Source: Bacteroidota bacterium (GTDB lineage Bacteria > Bacteroidota > Ignavibacteria > Ignavibacteriales > Ignavibacteriaceae). From it: 64,000 bases of DNA. Shown in pieces: positions 45,001 through 53,554 of the stretch. Each line of letters starts with the position of its first letter. Positions within the stretch are counted from its first letter, which is position 1. The notes beneath the pieces are model-generated. The model had not been told where the DNA came from. It searched no databases and saw only the letters and a program-made list of their open reading frames with translations. The translations under genes and the position numbers were made by a program. The DNA lies in the NCBI GenBank assembly GCA_021815405.1, contig JAKAGV010000008.1, positions 124,001-188,000 on the forward strand. The letters are read 5' to 3'.

Positions 45001-47913
45001 ATAAGTATCTCGTTTTTCACCATGTTCAGCTAGCTTTTTAATCCTATTATAATTAACGTCTGGATGTTCTATTGTTATCAAACTTGTCGGTGTATCAGGT
45101 AAAGAGGTTGCTAATTCGGCAATTTGTTTTAACCATAGTGTCTTTTCCTTGTTAAATATTTCATGCTCGATTTCTAAAATCTCACATAACGCTTTCTTGA
45201 AGGCTAAATGCTCCTCTATTACTACGATATATTTCGAAATTAATTCTGATGCTTTTGTTTTAATCTCTTGTGAATAGACATTTGAAGTGATTTCTGTTAA
45301 AGGATGATTGTATGGATTTCCACAAAGTGTTCCTGCATTTTGCAACTCCTCAACCAAATCGCAATATTGTATGTACTTTTCTTTTTCTAATTTTTCAATA
45401 AAAGTTTTTTCAAACTGAATATTATCGGAAACATTATTGAGCCCTGCATATCCAGTAAATGAGTCAAATAACGAAAAGCCGAAAGAATATTTTTTATGCA
45501 GCGCATGAACATATTCATTTAATTCCAACCTTTGCTTAGAAAGACGCTCAGCTTTAGCGGTAAATTCAATTGGAGAAGTTTTTAGTACTACTTCAGTTAT
45601 TTTTTGCAGTTGTTCCAGTACTGATGATTTTTTTGATTTATTTGAGTGCAGCTCAAGACAAAAAGTGCCTAACCCAATATCTGCTAATCTTTTCTGGACA
45701 ACAGATAGAGCAGCCATTTTCTCTGCTACAAAAAGAACTCTCTTACCATTGTATAATGCATTTGCTATTATATTAGTAATGGTTTGAGATTTGCCTGTTC
45801 CAGGAGGACCATGGAGAATAAAACTTCTTTCTTTCATCGCATCGCAAATAGACTCCAACTGACTTGAATCAGCACTAATAGGCAATACAATCTCAGATGG
45901 ATTATATTCATTATCTAAATCTATGTTTGCACTTCTTTCATCCAACGCCCATTCTCGTTTTCCGGAGATTAAACTTGAGACAATTTTATTTTCTTTTAAT
46001 TTATCAGAATTCTTATTTATATCGTTCCACATTATGAACTTACTGAATGAGAATATTCCAAGAAAGGAGTGTTCTTCCAAATCCCATCTTGTCTGGGACA
46101 TAATCTCCCTTCTAATATTATTAAATATTTTTACTACGTCCACACCGCTCTCATCGCGTGGAAGTTCTTCTAAGCCTTTAATGTTAATTTTGAAGTCTTG
46201 TTTAAGCTTCTCTAAAAGAGTTATATTCATTATAGTATCTTCTCCCCTACTTCTAATGACATAACCTATTTGAGCAGACTTTCTAATTATTTCAATAGGC
46301 AAAAGTAAGATTGGTGCATAACGAGCTAGTTCACTTAGAGGAGTTTCATACCATTTCAAAAAACCTAGGGCTAAATACAAAGTGTTAGCCCCGTTTTCTT
46401 CTATGGATAAACGAGAAGTTCGATATAGTTTTGTTAAACTATTTCTTAATTCTGATTCTGTTAAATATGTACGAAGGCGTTTGTGTGTAAGTTCATACTT
46501 CAGTAAATCAACAATTGGGTCAGACATATTTACTGCTTGATAAACTCCAGACCTTACATTTGAATTTACCCATTCTTCCGGTTTCGGTAATAACTGAAAT
46601 TCATCACCGTTGGCTAAGGCATCTTCAAAAGTATTTAAACTGATTGAGAATAATTGGATAGTACTTTGTGTGATTCTAAGATTTAGAAGATTATTTCTTA
46701 AACTTAAATCCAGAAGTTTTCGCTCCCACAATTTTTGTTTAGTAAAATGTCCATCGGCAGTTACAATTGATACTTCAGTGTTTTCAATATTATCCGGAGC
46801 TTTGCTTTCTCTTAATTCAAATTCTTTTTCTTCTATAACTTCCCAGCCATTTAAAGTTTTTACCCTTTGAGGAAGAGGTTTTATCCCACTAAATCTTGCA
46901 CGTTTTATATCAATAAATAAAACAAAATCATCTTCTTTGACCAACTTATAATTAGCGGAATTAATTGCATCGTCAAACGACTGATTTATACCAGCATTCA
47001 TAAAAGTAGCTTCGACTAATACAATTTCATTAATCCCTTTCGCAGAATGTTTTTTTAATAAAGATACATCATAATTTACGCTATCTACAAATGTTTCATT
47101 AATTATCCACGCTCCTACGAACGCATGTCCATTTATAATAATTAAAAGTGGATTTAAGCCGATTGCTTCGATACAACTTGCATATAAAATAGCCATATCG
47201 ATGCATGTACCTAATTTTTGTGAAAATATAGTATCGCAAGTTCTAATCCGTTGACCTTCTTTTTCAAAACTTGCAGGCGGAGTACAATAGACAATTCCTT
47301 CATTAACAATAGATTCAAATATTGCGCCCATTTGTTTTTTTACTCGGTCAGAATTTAGACTCTGATATGCGTCAAAAGACGGATTCGAAGTCCAACCTTT
47401 AAGTATAACTGAAGCTTTTTGTACAATATTAGATATCTCAGGATGGTTTGGAGTAACAAAAGCGGTTAGCATTTCAGGTAAAGTACTCACACCATTCCAT
47501 TGGTCATAAGCTAAAATCTCAACGTTATAGTTTTGATTAAATAATTCTTTATCATCTGCAAAGACTGAGAGGTTCAACTCACCCGCAAGTTTTTCAGTCA
47601 ATTCAGCTAGAAAATTAGAAGAAAGATTAAGACCTTTAACCTCAATTTCAATACTTTGCTCTTTAGGAAGCAAATCAATTCTATGTTTCCAAATATTTCC
47701 GAACTCTGGTTTACAGGTAATAGTTATTTCTATATCAAATAAGTCTGCTTCCGAAATATTACCAATAATTAATTTTCTGACGATAGGGATTCTGTTTTGT
47801 TGTATTGCATAATTTGCAACTGATGTATAATAAAATTCTACATTTAATAATTTTTTCGGGAGGTCAGTTTGGTTTATGCCAGTTTCATTCATAAGTAAAT
47901 TTCCCATTCTCAC
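42025..47913 (-). CDS. DUF4011 / SF1 helicase / Vsr-like nuclease / DUF3320 mega-protein, putative defence
   Basis: A 1962-aa protein. The N-terminal part (about 210-330) has a transglutaminase-like pattern: LGTCIDMAILYAS with Cys near 233 and GHAFVGAW. DUF4011 begins near 405 (LWERKLLDLSLRNNLLNLRI). Walker A GPPGTGKSQT is at about 702, Walker B FDEASQLPTCEA at about 1340, and the SF1 motifs HYRSKHESLI, NVQGDERDVI and LNVAISRARYEM follow. A Vsr/DUF559-like nuclease lies at about 1640-1730 (CSGFKIDIGI, GILTDGDNYN, LGWNIYKLWS), and DUF3320 at about 1790-1850. This is the architecture known in defence proteins of the DUF4011-helicase-Vsr (Hhe) type, expected to act on foreign DNA (established by analogy, not shown here). 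Confidence 0.88.
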   Translation of the reverse strand: MRMGNLLMNETGINQTDLPKKLLNVEFYYTSVANYAIQQNRIPIVRKLIIGNISEADLFDIEITITCKPEFGNIWKHRIDLLPKEQSIEIEVKGLNLSSNFLAELTEKLAGELNLSVFADDKELFNQNYNVEILAYDQWNGVSTLPEMLTAFVTPNHPEISNIVQKASVILKGWTSNPSFDAYQSLNSDRVKKQMGAIFESIVNEGIVYCTPPASFEKEGQRIRTCDTIFSQKLGTCIDMAILYASCIEAIGLNPLLIIINGHAFVGAWIINETFVDSVNYDVSLLKKHSAKGINEIVLVEATFMNAGINQSFDDAINSANYKLVKEDDFVLFIDIKRARFSGIKPLPQRVKTLNGWEVIEEKEFELRESKAPDNIENTEVSIVTADGHFTKQKLWERKLLDLSLRNNLLNLRITQSTIQLFSISLNTFEDALANGDEFQLLPKPEEWVNSNVRSGVYQAVNMSDPIVDLLKYELTHKRLRTYLTESELRNSLTKLYRTSRLSIEENGANTLYLALGFLKWYETPLSELARYAPILLLPIEIIRKSAQIGYVIRSRGEDTIMNITLLEKLKQDFKINIKGLEELPRDESGVDVVKIFNNIRREIMSQTRWDLEEHSFLGIFSFSKFIMWNDINKNSDKLKENKIVSSLISGKREWALDERSANIDLDNEYNPSEIVLPISADSSQLESICDAMKERSFILHGPPGTGKSQTITNIIANALYNGKRVLFVAEKMAALSVVQKRLADIGLGTFCLELHSNKSKKSSVLEQLQKITEVVLKTSPIEFTAKAERLSKQRLELNEYVHALHKKYSFGFSLFDSFTGYAGLNNVSDNIQFEKTFIEKLEKEKYIQYCDLVEELQNAGTLCGNPYNHPLTEITSNVYSQEIKTKASELISKYIVVIEEHLAFKKALCEILEIEHEIFNKEKTLWLKQIAELATSLPDTPTSLITIEHPDVNYNRIKKLAEHGEKRDTYKDALLSTFKKDILVYEAEAKLAEWNTLSQKWFLPRFLGQKKILKSLNLISKSGVIDKSNVTKFLEKIIAYQSEQSRLDENEKTLRLELDFLWNDGNPKWSTVTKICELSFQMHLLFIKLAGDISKSNKMKERLSIQLSQGSSSFIEVKGKVFLGYVDSFSQLDSLEAALTDLLRINFLFECDNSIDWKVFWKNKAENWLSNIESLKNWVSWNQIKERAIAAGLSQVMNSYEKGKLKNEEVLLSFKKSLYKHFAEYIICNDSALSIFNGKLFEGKINRFREQSKLFEELTKQELYAKLASRIPSFTNEAVNNSEIGILQRAIRNGGRAMSIRKLFDSIPNLLPRICPCMLMSPISVAQYFEVDKSKFDLVVFDEASQLPTCEAVGAIARGKNAIIVGDPKQMPPTSFFSTNQSDEENADLEDLESILDDCSVLSMPSRHLLWHYRSKHESLIAFSNSNFYENSLLTFPSPDDLTTKVTNIFVPGHYDRGKTAQNKFEAKAIVDEVLKRLSDKNLAQRSIGIVTFSSVQQNLIEDMLNEEFKNNPELEKVAMESTEPIFIKNLENVQGDERDVILFSIGYGPDIEGKVYLNFGPLVRKGGWRRLNVAISRARYEMKIFSTLRSDQIDISRSKSDEIANFKAFLAYTEKGKRALPQKNIIKKSVPKYFEELVADEIRKQGFQVKTDIGCSGFKIDIGIVNPEKQSEFILGILTDGDNYNAARTAKDREIIQIDVLKMLGWNIYKLWSPDWWENPQKIIQDIIEKINKVQVVNKNEPRDDKIIKVIDDKQYKQVLKNTSREIVQPTNIFSLYKCCELDKKQLYNSDNFFDPNFRAQIIHQIKKIIEIEAPIRHELLSKRILNAWGITRLGVRLNEYLSSLYHQLNLKKTTQKDSYFYWRNDQEIENYNLFRVPGEEDNKRDAEDIAKEEIINGIREVLTVQFSLPKEDLIKEVAHIFGYSRIGENVEDVIKLSIDYALRKEIIIKQNDRFVLAEN

Positions 47914-48513
47914 TTTTTAATTAAATTCATTGACTTTCTTGACTTTGTAAAGGTATTCTTTAATCAGCTTATTCTTCATCATGCAGCTTTAGAAGTAATA
48001 ATTATTAGAATTTGATATTAGATCATTTTGGATATGGGAATTATTATGTAAAAGCATTCGGAACAGTATCCCCTTTAACAACTATATATTTTCAAAGTAG
48101 TACTTTTTCATGCACTCATATTAACAAAATTTTCCAAAAGATAAAATTAATCTTAATAAAATTTTTATAATGCAATAATCCACAAGTCAGCAGCCCGCTT
48201 AGATTTCATCCACCTCGTCTTCCTCAATTCCTAATCGTGCTTCCAAATCCATTATTGTCTCTATAACAAATTCATGCAATCCCCAATCGGCTTCATCATT
48301 ATCTTGGATTATCTGATTAATCTTAATCCTTCTCTTAATTGTAATCTTACTCGTATTTTTAATCCGATTAGGAGAAAGATTACGACTGCCGAGTATCATC
48401 AGTTATTAAATAATGCGCTAACCTTTATACTTCTAATTTTTCTATCGGAATCTGAATTGACAATATTTCACAACCAAAACCGCGTAGCGGTGAAATATTA
48501 CTAAAGAAACCGG
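47914..48513. other. 600-bp gap upstream of the helicase gene
   Basis: Holds the helicase promoter, not placed. A 66-codon minus-strand frame at 48199-48399 ends in VIETIMDLEARLGIEEDEVD, which has an acyl-carrier-protein-like helix pattern but lacks the DSL phosphopantetheine motif and a ribosome site. ACCGC-GTA-GCGGT (about 48479-48491) is a small hairpin just before the family D element. Confidence 0.4.
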
Positions 48514-48686
48514 TTGTGTGAATTAGAAATTGTTTAGCGTAAAACTGTTAAAACAGTTTTAAACAGGCATTTGGGTTTTCAATAACCCACGGATTAATCC
48601 GTGGGTTAATAGAAAAAAATACTATATCATAACCGTTTCACCTGTCCGTCCTTTGGCGGAACGGTTTACAACTTAATTCACACAAC
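48514..48686. repeat. Family D MITE, copy 1 (173 bp)
   Basis: Terminal inverted repeats GTTGTGTGAATTA and its complement at the right (TTAATTCACACAAC). Inside, in order: AAAACTGTTAAAACAGTTTT stem-loop, a 24-bp perfect palindrome centred on CCCACGGATTAATCCGTGGG, and an AACCGTTT / AACGGTTT stem enclosing CCTGTCCGTCCTTTGGCGG. Confidence 0.88.
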
Positions 48687-48712
48687 GAGTACTATTATTT
48701 AAAAAAATAAAA

Positions 48713-48755
48713 GCGAACCAAATTACAATCTTTCTAAATTGTAATTCGAATTCGC
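48713..48755 (-). terminator. Terminator of the GH92 gene
   Basis: GCGAA (48713-48717) and AATTACAAT pair with ATTGTAATT and TTCGC (48751-48755). On the minus strand the stem is followed by TTTTATTTTTTTAAAT. It lies 30 bases after the GH92 stop. Confidence 0.75.
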
Positions 48756-48784
48756 TCAATGCTGGCATTAAAATCTTAAGAGTA

Positions 48785-51118
48785 TTAGTTTATTGTTGCC
48801 TTTGAAACTGACGGCGGAACACTCTCCGGTGCAGTCCCCCAGTTCTTATTCGGCTTGCTGCCCATTACAAATACTATCTTGCCGCCGTTATCAATTGCGT
48901 CATAAGGAATGTATGTTTTGTCCCATTTCTTTCCGTTTAAAGTTACGGATTGAATGTATTTATTTTCCATTGAGAAATTTATTGCATTCATTGTAAATGT
49001 TTTTCCATCCCAAAGATGCAGTGAGGCTTCTTTAACTCCGGGTGTACCGATTACATAAAAATTATCGCTTGGGCAGACAGGATAGAAACCGAGTACACTG
49101 AAAATGTACCATGCCGACATTTGCCCGCAATCATCGTTGCCGCATAAACCGTTTGGTCTGTTATAATAAAATTTAGTACAGATTTCTCTGATTAAAGATT
49201 GAGTCTTCCACGGCTCTCTTGCATAATCATATAAATATCCAATATGATGCGAAGGTTCGTTGCCGTGCCAGTATCCGCCTATCTGACCGGAATTTCCGAC
49301 ATCAAATTCTTCATCTTGTTTATTCTTCATAAACAGTGAGTCAAGTTTAGTTGAAAAATATTTGTCTCCCCCCATTAAATTGATTAAGCCCTGGACATCC
49401 TGAGGAACAAACCAAGTGTACTGCCAGTTGGTACCTTCCGTAATTGTTCGGCTGTACTTGTACGGATCGAACGGGTTTATCCAGTTCCCTTTTGAATCTT
49501 TTGCTCGCATTAACTTCCATGTAGGATCGAAAAGATTTTTATAAGACATCGCTCTTTTCATAAAATATTTGTAATCATTTTCTTTCCCGAGTTTCTTTGC
49601 TGTCTGCGCAATACAGTAATCGTCATACGCATATTCAAGTGTTTTGGAAACAGACTCGTTTTCTTTATCGAACGGAACATAGCCTAATTTTGCAAAGGTC
49701 TTTACATTATCATAATGAGGATTCATTGCAGTAGTTTTCATGGCATTGTAGGCTCGCTCGTAATTAAATCCTTTAACGCCTTTCATTATTGCATCGGCTA
49801 TTACCGGCACTGCATGGTAGCCGATCATACACCATGTCTCATTGTCATAGAGCGACCAAATAGGAAGCAGATGCTCAACACTCTGGTCATAATGAGCAAG
49901 CATGGAATTTATCATATCCGCATCTTCATGCTGATGTATTAGCACCATCAATGGATGTTCGGCTCTGAATGTATCCCATAAAGAAAAGATAGAGTATTTT
50001 GTAAAGCCTTTGGCTCTATGGATATTTAGATCAAGTCCTCTGTATTCGCCGTTTACATCTTCATAAATTGTCGGATCAAGCTGGGTGTGGTACAATGCAG
50101 TATAGAAAGTCTGCTTTTCAGCAGTGCTTCCGGTAATAGTTATCTTCCTCATCTCTTTTTCCCATGCTGAACGGCAGTCCTTTACAACCTTATCAAAATC
50201 CCATCCGGGTATCTCCGCTTTTAAGTTTTGCAATGCGTTTGCTGAACTTACTGCCGATATGCCGACCTTTACCATTACAACACGGTTCTTTTCAGTATTG
50301 TAGGTTGTGTAATATTGTATATCGTCACCGGTTGCTTCATACTTACTTCTAAACCTGTAAGTATTATAATAAACTCTCTTGCCGTCCAGCATTATGCCGA
50401 AATTATCATAAGGTCTTGAATACTCAGCGGCAAAGTACAAATATCTTTCGGCAGCCCATCCGTGAACAAGATGAAATCCTGTTACAAGTGTTTTACTAAG
50501 CCTTCTAACTCTTGACCAGATAACTTTCCATTGAAGTACATGAGAGATATCAACCATAACATTTGAACTGTCGCTTTTAGGAAATGTAAATCTCATAATT
50601 CCTGCATGCGGTGTCGCTGCCAATTCAACAAGAACATTATACTTAGGAAGCCTTACCGAATAATACCCGACTTTAGCAACTTCATCTTTATGTGAAAACG
50701 GCTGACAGTATCCTGAATCCGGATTAAAAGAATAATGATTTCCATCTTTCGTTTTTTCTTCAATCATTCCCGGTACGAATTTCATTTTACCTGTTGACGG
50801 AACAAATGCAAAATCTCCAAGATCGGGAATTCCTGTGCCGCTCAGATGCTGCATGCTGAAGCCTATAATAACACTGTCGTCGTAACTATAACCATCAGAC
50901 CAATTCCGCATATCCGTGTCAGGTCCTAATTGTACTAATCCGTGAGGAGTGGTTGGTCCTGGATAAACATTTCCACCGCCGCCGGTGCCGATGAGCGGAT
51001 TAACATAATTTATAAGATCGTCTGCTTCGTCTTTGCTTTGACCAAAGCAAGTCAAAACAAAAAAAGAAGGCACAATAATCAAAATAAGAATGAATAAAAT
51101 TGAATTTGCATTTTTCAT
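48785..51118 (-). CDS. GH92-family alpha-mannosidase-type glycoside hydrolase
   Basis: A 777-aa secreted protein with signal peptide. Family GH92 motifs: NPLIGTGGGGNVYPGPTTPH (about 40-58), GFSMQHLSGTG (about 90), YHTQLDPTIYEDVNGEYRG with the likely acid Glu (about 345), GNEPSHHIGYLY (about 620) and GLCGNDDCGQMSAWYIFS with the catalytic Asp and Ca-site residues (about 660). GH92 enzymes are Ca-dependent exo-alpha-mannosidases acting on N-glycan or mannan chains, probably here in the periplasm or outside. No other glycan-use genes lie near it, and no SusCD pair. A terminator follows; the gene is flanked by family D elements. Confidence 0.93.
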   Translation of the reverse strand: MKNANSILFILILIIVPSFFVLTCFGQSKDEADDLINYVNPLIGTGGGGNVYPGPTTPHGLVQLGPDTDMRNWSDGYSYDDSVIIGFSMQHLSGTGIPDLGDFAFVPSTGKMKFVPGMIEEKTKDGNHYSFNPDSGYCQPFSHKDEVAKVGYYSVRLPKYNVLVELAATPHAGIMRFTFPKSDSSNVMVDISHVLQWKVIWSRVRRLSKTLVTGFHLVHGWAAERYLYFAAEYSRPYDNFGIMLDGKRVYYNTYRFRSKYEATGDDIQYYTTYNTEKNRVVMVKVGISAVSSANALQNLKAEIPGWDFDKVVKDCRSAWEKEMRKITITGSTAEKQTFYTALYHTQLDPTIYEDVNGEYRGLDLNIHRAKGFTKYSIFSLWDTFRAEHPLMVLIHQHEDADMINSMLAHYDQSVEHLLPIWSLYDNETWCMIGYHAVPVIADAIMKGVKGFNYERAYNAMKTTAMNPHYDNVKTFAKLGYVPFDKENESVSKTLEYAYDDYCIAQTAKKLGKENDYKYFMKRAMSYKNLFDPTWKLMRAKDSKGNWINPFDPYKYSRTITEGTNWQYTWFVPQDVQGLINLMGGDKYFSTKLDSLFMKNKQDEEFDVGNSGQIGGYWHGNEPSHHIGYLYDYAREPWKTQSLIREICTKFYYNRPNGLCGNDDCGQMSAWYIFSVLGFYPVCPSDNFYVIGTPGVKEASLHLWDGKTFTMNAINFSMENKYIQSVTLNGKKWDKTYIPYDAIDNGGKIVFVMGSKPNKNWGTAPESVPPSVSKATIN

Positions 51119-51293
51119 TTAATAGCTCCAAATAATAAATAGTAATAGAATCATTTTTCCTTTAACCTCCGATTTCTTTTAATAAATATACCAAAGATTT
51201 TGAACTTGTTTATTATGAAGGATCAACAAGCCTTAACTCAGCTAAGGTTATAATTCTTTCCGAAGTATTGATTGAGATCGTATAAAATAACCT

Positions 51294-51379
51294 GTTGTGT
51301 GAATTAGAAAATGTTTAGCGTAAAACTGTTAAAACAGCTTCAAACAGGCATTGGGGTTTTCATTAACCCACGGATTAAG
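51294..51379. repeat. Family D MITE, copy 2 (truncated)
   Basis: It begins GTTGTGTGAATTAGAAA and keeps the first stem-loop (AAACTGTTAAAACAGCTT) and the left half of the second palindrome (ACCCACGGATTA), then breaks at 51379. The third stem and right terminal repeat are missing. The sequence AGGTTGTGTGAAAA right after the break looks like another family end. Confidence 0.8.
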
Positions 51380-51386
51380 AGGTTGT

Positions 51387-51632
51387 GTGAAAATTATTAT
51401 ATTGCTACCCAAAATAGTAGTTTGGCTTATTTATCTTGCTAAGAGCATCGGAAAGCAGTACAATGAGGACGGCTCAATTATTTTAAACAAGGATAATAAT
51501 ATTCTTCTTGCCATAACAATAATGCTGCTATTGATCGCGACGATAGCGGCAGATTATTTTACGAGAAATGTTTTTACATTGGCGATGAGTATTTTAACTG
51601 TATCTGCTTCTTACATTCTGAATTTTATTTAG
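51387..51632 (+). CDS. Small membrane protein starting at a MITE junction
   Basis: An 81-aa product from GTG 51387, behind AGAGG at 51378-51382. It has a hydrophobic N-terminal helix, a short loop (YNEDGSIILNKDN) and two further helices. The frame is open further back through the family D remnant to 51351, but those codons are repeat sequence. No family recognised. Its start signals lie at the edge of the truncated repeat, so expression may have been gained with the insertion (inference). Confidence 0.45.
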   Translation: MKIIILLPKIVVWLIYLAKSIGKQYNEDGSIILNKDNNILLAITIMLLLIATIAADYFTRNVFTLAMSILTVSASYILNFI

Positions 51633-51739
51633 GTAAAGAAAGCGGTAATAAAAGAATGCAAGGTTTAGGAAGTTGAAGCGTCTTGCATTGAACTTTTCAA
51701 TAACTCAGCATAGCAGAAAATATAAGAAGCATAGCTCAA

Positions 51740-51769
51740 AGAGCAAAGAACATTGACATTCTTTGCTCT
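51740..51769. terminator. Hairpin between convergent genes
   Basis: AGAGCAAAGAA (51740-51750) pairs perfectly over 11 bp with TTCTTTGCTCT (51759-51769). It lies between the small membrane protein gene and the old yellow enzyme gene. No T tract on either side, so termination is likely but not certain. Confidence 0.55.
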
Positions 51770-51827
51770 CTATGATTTGCAAAGTAATATATCTATTTGA
51801 TTTTATACTATATCCGAACTTTTAATC

Positions 51828-52892
51828 TTATAGTTTTGCTCTTAAATATTGTTTAGACCATTCAATATCTGAATTTAATTTTTTTGCTGCATCAAGCGCC
51901 CAATAAGGATTGCGCAGGAATGCTCTTCCTAAAATAACTATATCCGCCTGTCCGCTTACCACAATTTGCTCGGCTTGTTCCGGAGAAGTAATTAAGCCTA
52001 CCGCGCCGGTTAATATTGATGCATCTTTTTTAATACGTTCAGCAAATTGAACTTGATAACCAGGACTGGCGGGAATTTTTGCATTAGCTATATTTCCTCC
52101 GCTAGAGCTGTCGATTAGATCTACTCCAATCTCTTTCAACTTCTTAGATAAATAAACTGTCTGTTCAATATCCCAGCCGTTATCAACCCAATCGGTTGAA
52201 GATAACCTTGCAAAAAGAGGTGTGCCGTTAGGTATTGCCTTTCGAACTGTATCAGCAATTTCAACTGCAAGACGGCACCTGTTTTCAAGATTTCCGCCGT
52301 ATTCATCTTCTCTTTTATTAGATATCGGCGAAAGGAATTCATGAACTAAATATCCATGCGCCATGTGAAGTTCTATAACACTGTAACCTGCTTCAACTGA
52401 TCTCATTGCTGCAGCCTTAAATTGTTCTATCACTTCCTTTATGTCATCTTTATTAATTTCTTTTGGAACAGTATAATTCTCATCAAATGATACCGGGCTG
52501 GGTCCAAGTGTTTGCCATCCTCCGTCTTTTATAGGTACCGACCCGTTCCCTTTCCATGGAGAATAAGTTGAAGCTTTTCTTCCTGCATGTGCAATTTGAA
52601 TTCCCGGAACAGAATTTTGCGATTTAATAAAGCCGGTAATTTTTTTATAAGCTTCAACTTGCTCCTCATTCCATATTCCGGCATCATCCGGTGTTATTCT
52701 TCCTTCTGGTGAAACGGCGGTAGCTTCTTGCATTACAAGTCCCGCGCCGCCCACTGCCCTACTTCCAAGATGAACAATATGCCAATCTGTAGGCATTCCT
52801 TCTATACTGGAATATTGGCACATAGGCGAAACCATAATTCTGTTCTTAAATTCTACGTTTCTAATCTTTAGAGATGAAAATAACCTGCTCAT
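51828..52892 (-). CDS. Old-yellow-enzyme NADPH dehydrogenase (YqjM/NamA type)
   Basis: A 354-aa FMN-dependent ene-reductase. Segments: NRIMVSPMCQYS (about 17-28), with the Cys typical of YqjM-type enzymes; VIELHMAHGYLVHEFLSPIS (about 170-190), with the substrate-binding His pair; SSGG and VGLITSPEQAE for FMN phosphate binding; and ILGRAFLRNPYW near the C-terminus. It reduces electron-poor C=C bonds of xenobiotic or stress-derived enones with NADPH. Start ATG 52892 has GGAGG 6 bases upstream on the minus strand. Monocistronic. Confidence 0.93.
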   Translation of the reverse strand: MSRLFSSLKIRNVEFKNRIMVSPMCQYSSIEGMPTDWHIVHLGSRAVGGAGLVMQEATAVSPEGRITPDDAGIWNEEQVEAYKKITGFIKSQNSVPGIQIAHAGRKASTYSPWKGNGSVPIKDGGWQTLGPSPVSFDENYTVPKEINKDDIKEVIEQFKAAAMRSVEAGYSVIELHMAHGYLVHEFLSPISNKREDEYGGNLENRCRLAVEIADTVRKAIPNGTPLFARLSSTDWVDNGWDIEQTVYLSKKLKEIGVDLIDSSSGGNIANAKIPASPGYQVQFAERIKKDASILTGAVGLITSPEQAEQIVVSGQADIVILGRAFLRNPYWALDAAKKLNSDIEWSKQYLRAKL

Positions 52893-53074
52893 ACTATATC
52901 CTCCTTATTAAAATATGTTTGATTCATTAGTTATAAATTTACTTTACACAACACAAACTGCACCCTGGAAAATTGGAATGATGGAGATAAATGTAAACTC
53001 CATTGTTCCAATATTCAATTCTTCCAAAGTGCTGTGTAATATTAGTCATGTAAAAAAAGATTAATAAATTACCT

Positions 53075-53247
53075 GTTGTGTGAATTAAATTATAAACCGT
53101 TCCGCCAAAGGACGGACAGGTAAAACGGTTAGCAAATGCTTTGTTTTTTGTTAACCCACGGATTAATCCGTGGGCAAATGAAAGCTCAAAATCGAATTAG
53201 AAACTGTTTCAACAGTTTTTTTTATTGCCTTTTCTAATTCACACAAC
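53075..53247. repeat. Family D MITE, copy 3 (173 bp, inverted)
   Basis: It begins GTTGTGTGAATTAAAT and ends TTCTAATTCACACAAC. The internal stem-loops run in the opposite order to copy 1: AACCGTT...AACGGTT first, then CCCACGGATTAATCCGTGGG, then AAACTGTTTCAACAGTTT. The length of 173 bp equals copy 1. Confidence 0.88.
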
Positions 53248-53280
53248 TGGTTTAAAGTGTAATAAATATTTCTAATTTAC

Positions 53281-53410
53281 TGAAATTACGCAAAATAATG
53301 TTTTTGTCATTCCGAACTTGTTTCGGAATCCTCCTTTGCACTGTGTTCAGATGCTGAAATAATTCGCTATGGCAGACAGCATGACATTTTAATATACTTG
53401 CTTAACTTAA
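53281..53410. repeat. Family B repeat, copy 6 (TTACGC subfamily, damaged)
   Basis: It starts TGAAATTACGCAAAATAATG with an intact first hairpin (ATTCCGAACTTGTTTCGGAAT). The second is interrupted by ATTCGCTATGGCAGACAGC before CATGACATT. Directly joined to the next family B copy. Confidence 0.7.
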
Positions 53411-53411
53411 G

Positions 53412-53539
53412 TAACTTACTTTACGCACAATTAAGGATCCAATTTACTTTGTCATTCCGAACTTGATTCGGAATCTCATTTTTCAGCATTTGGGGGATGC
53501 TGAATCAAGTTCAGCATGACATGTGCGTAACATGAGTTA
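53412..53539. repeat. Family B repeat, copy 7
   Basis: 128 bp: TAACTTACTTTACGCACAA ... TGTGCGTAACATGAGTTA, with GGATCCAATTTAC, the CCGAACTTGATTCGG hairpin and the GCTGAATCAAGTTCAGC hairpin. It ends 15 bases before the aldo/keto reductase stop. Confidence 0.85.
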
Positions 53540-53554
53540 AGTAATTTAAAAACA

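Noticed and set aside
48199-48399. 66-codon minus-strand frame with an ACP-like end (MDLEARLGIEEDE)
   Set aside because: It lacks the DSL attachment motif and a ribosome site and has a low-complexity start. Kept only as a remark in the intergenic entry.
48785-51118. GH92 gene as part of a polysaccharide utilisation locus
   Set aside because: No SusC/SusD pair, other glycosidase or regulator is adjacent; the gene is isolated between MITEs.
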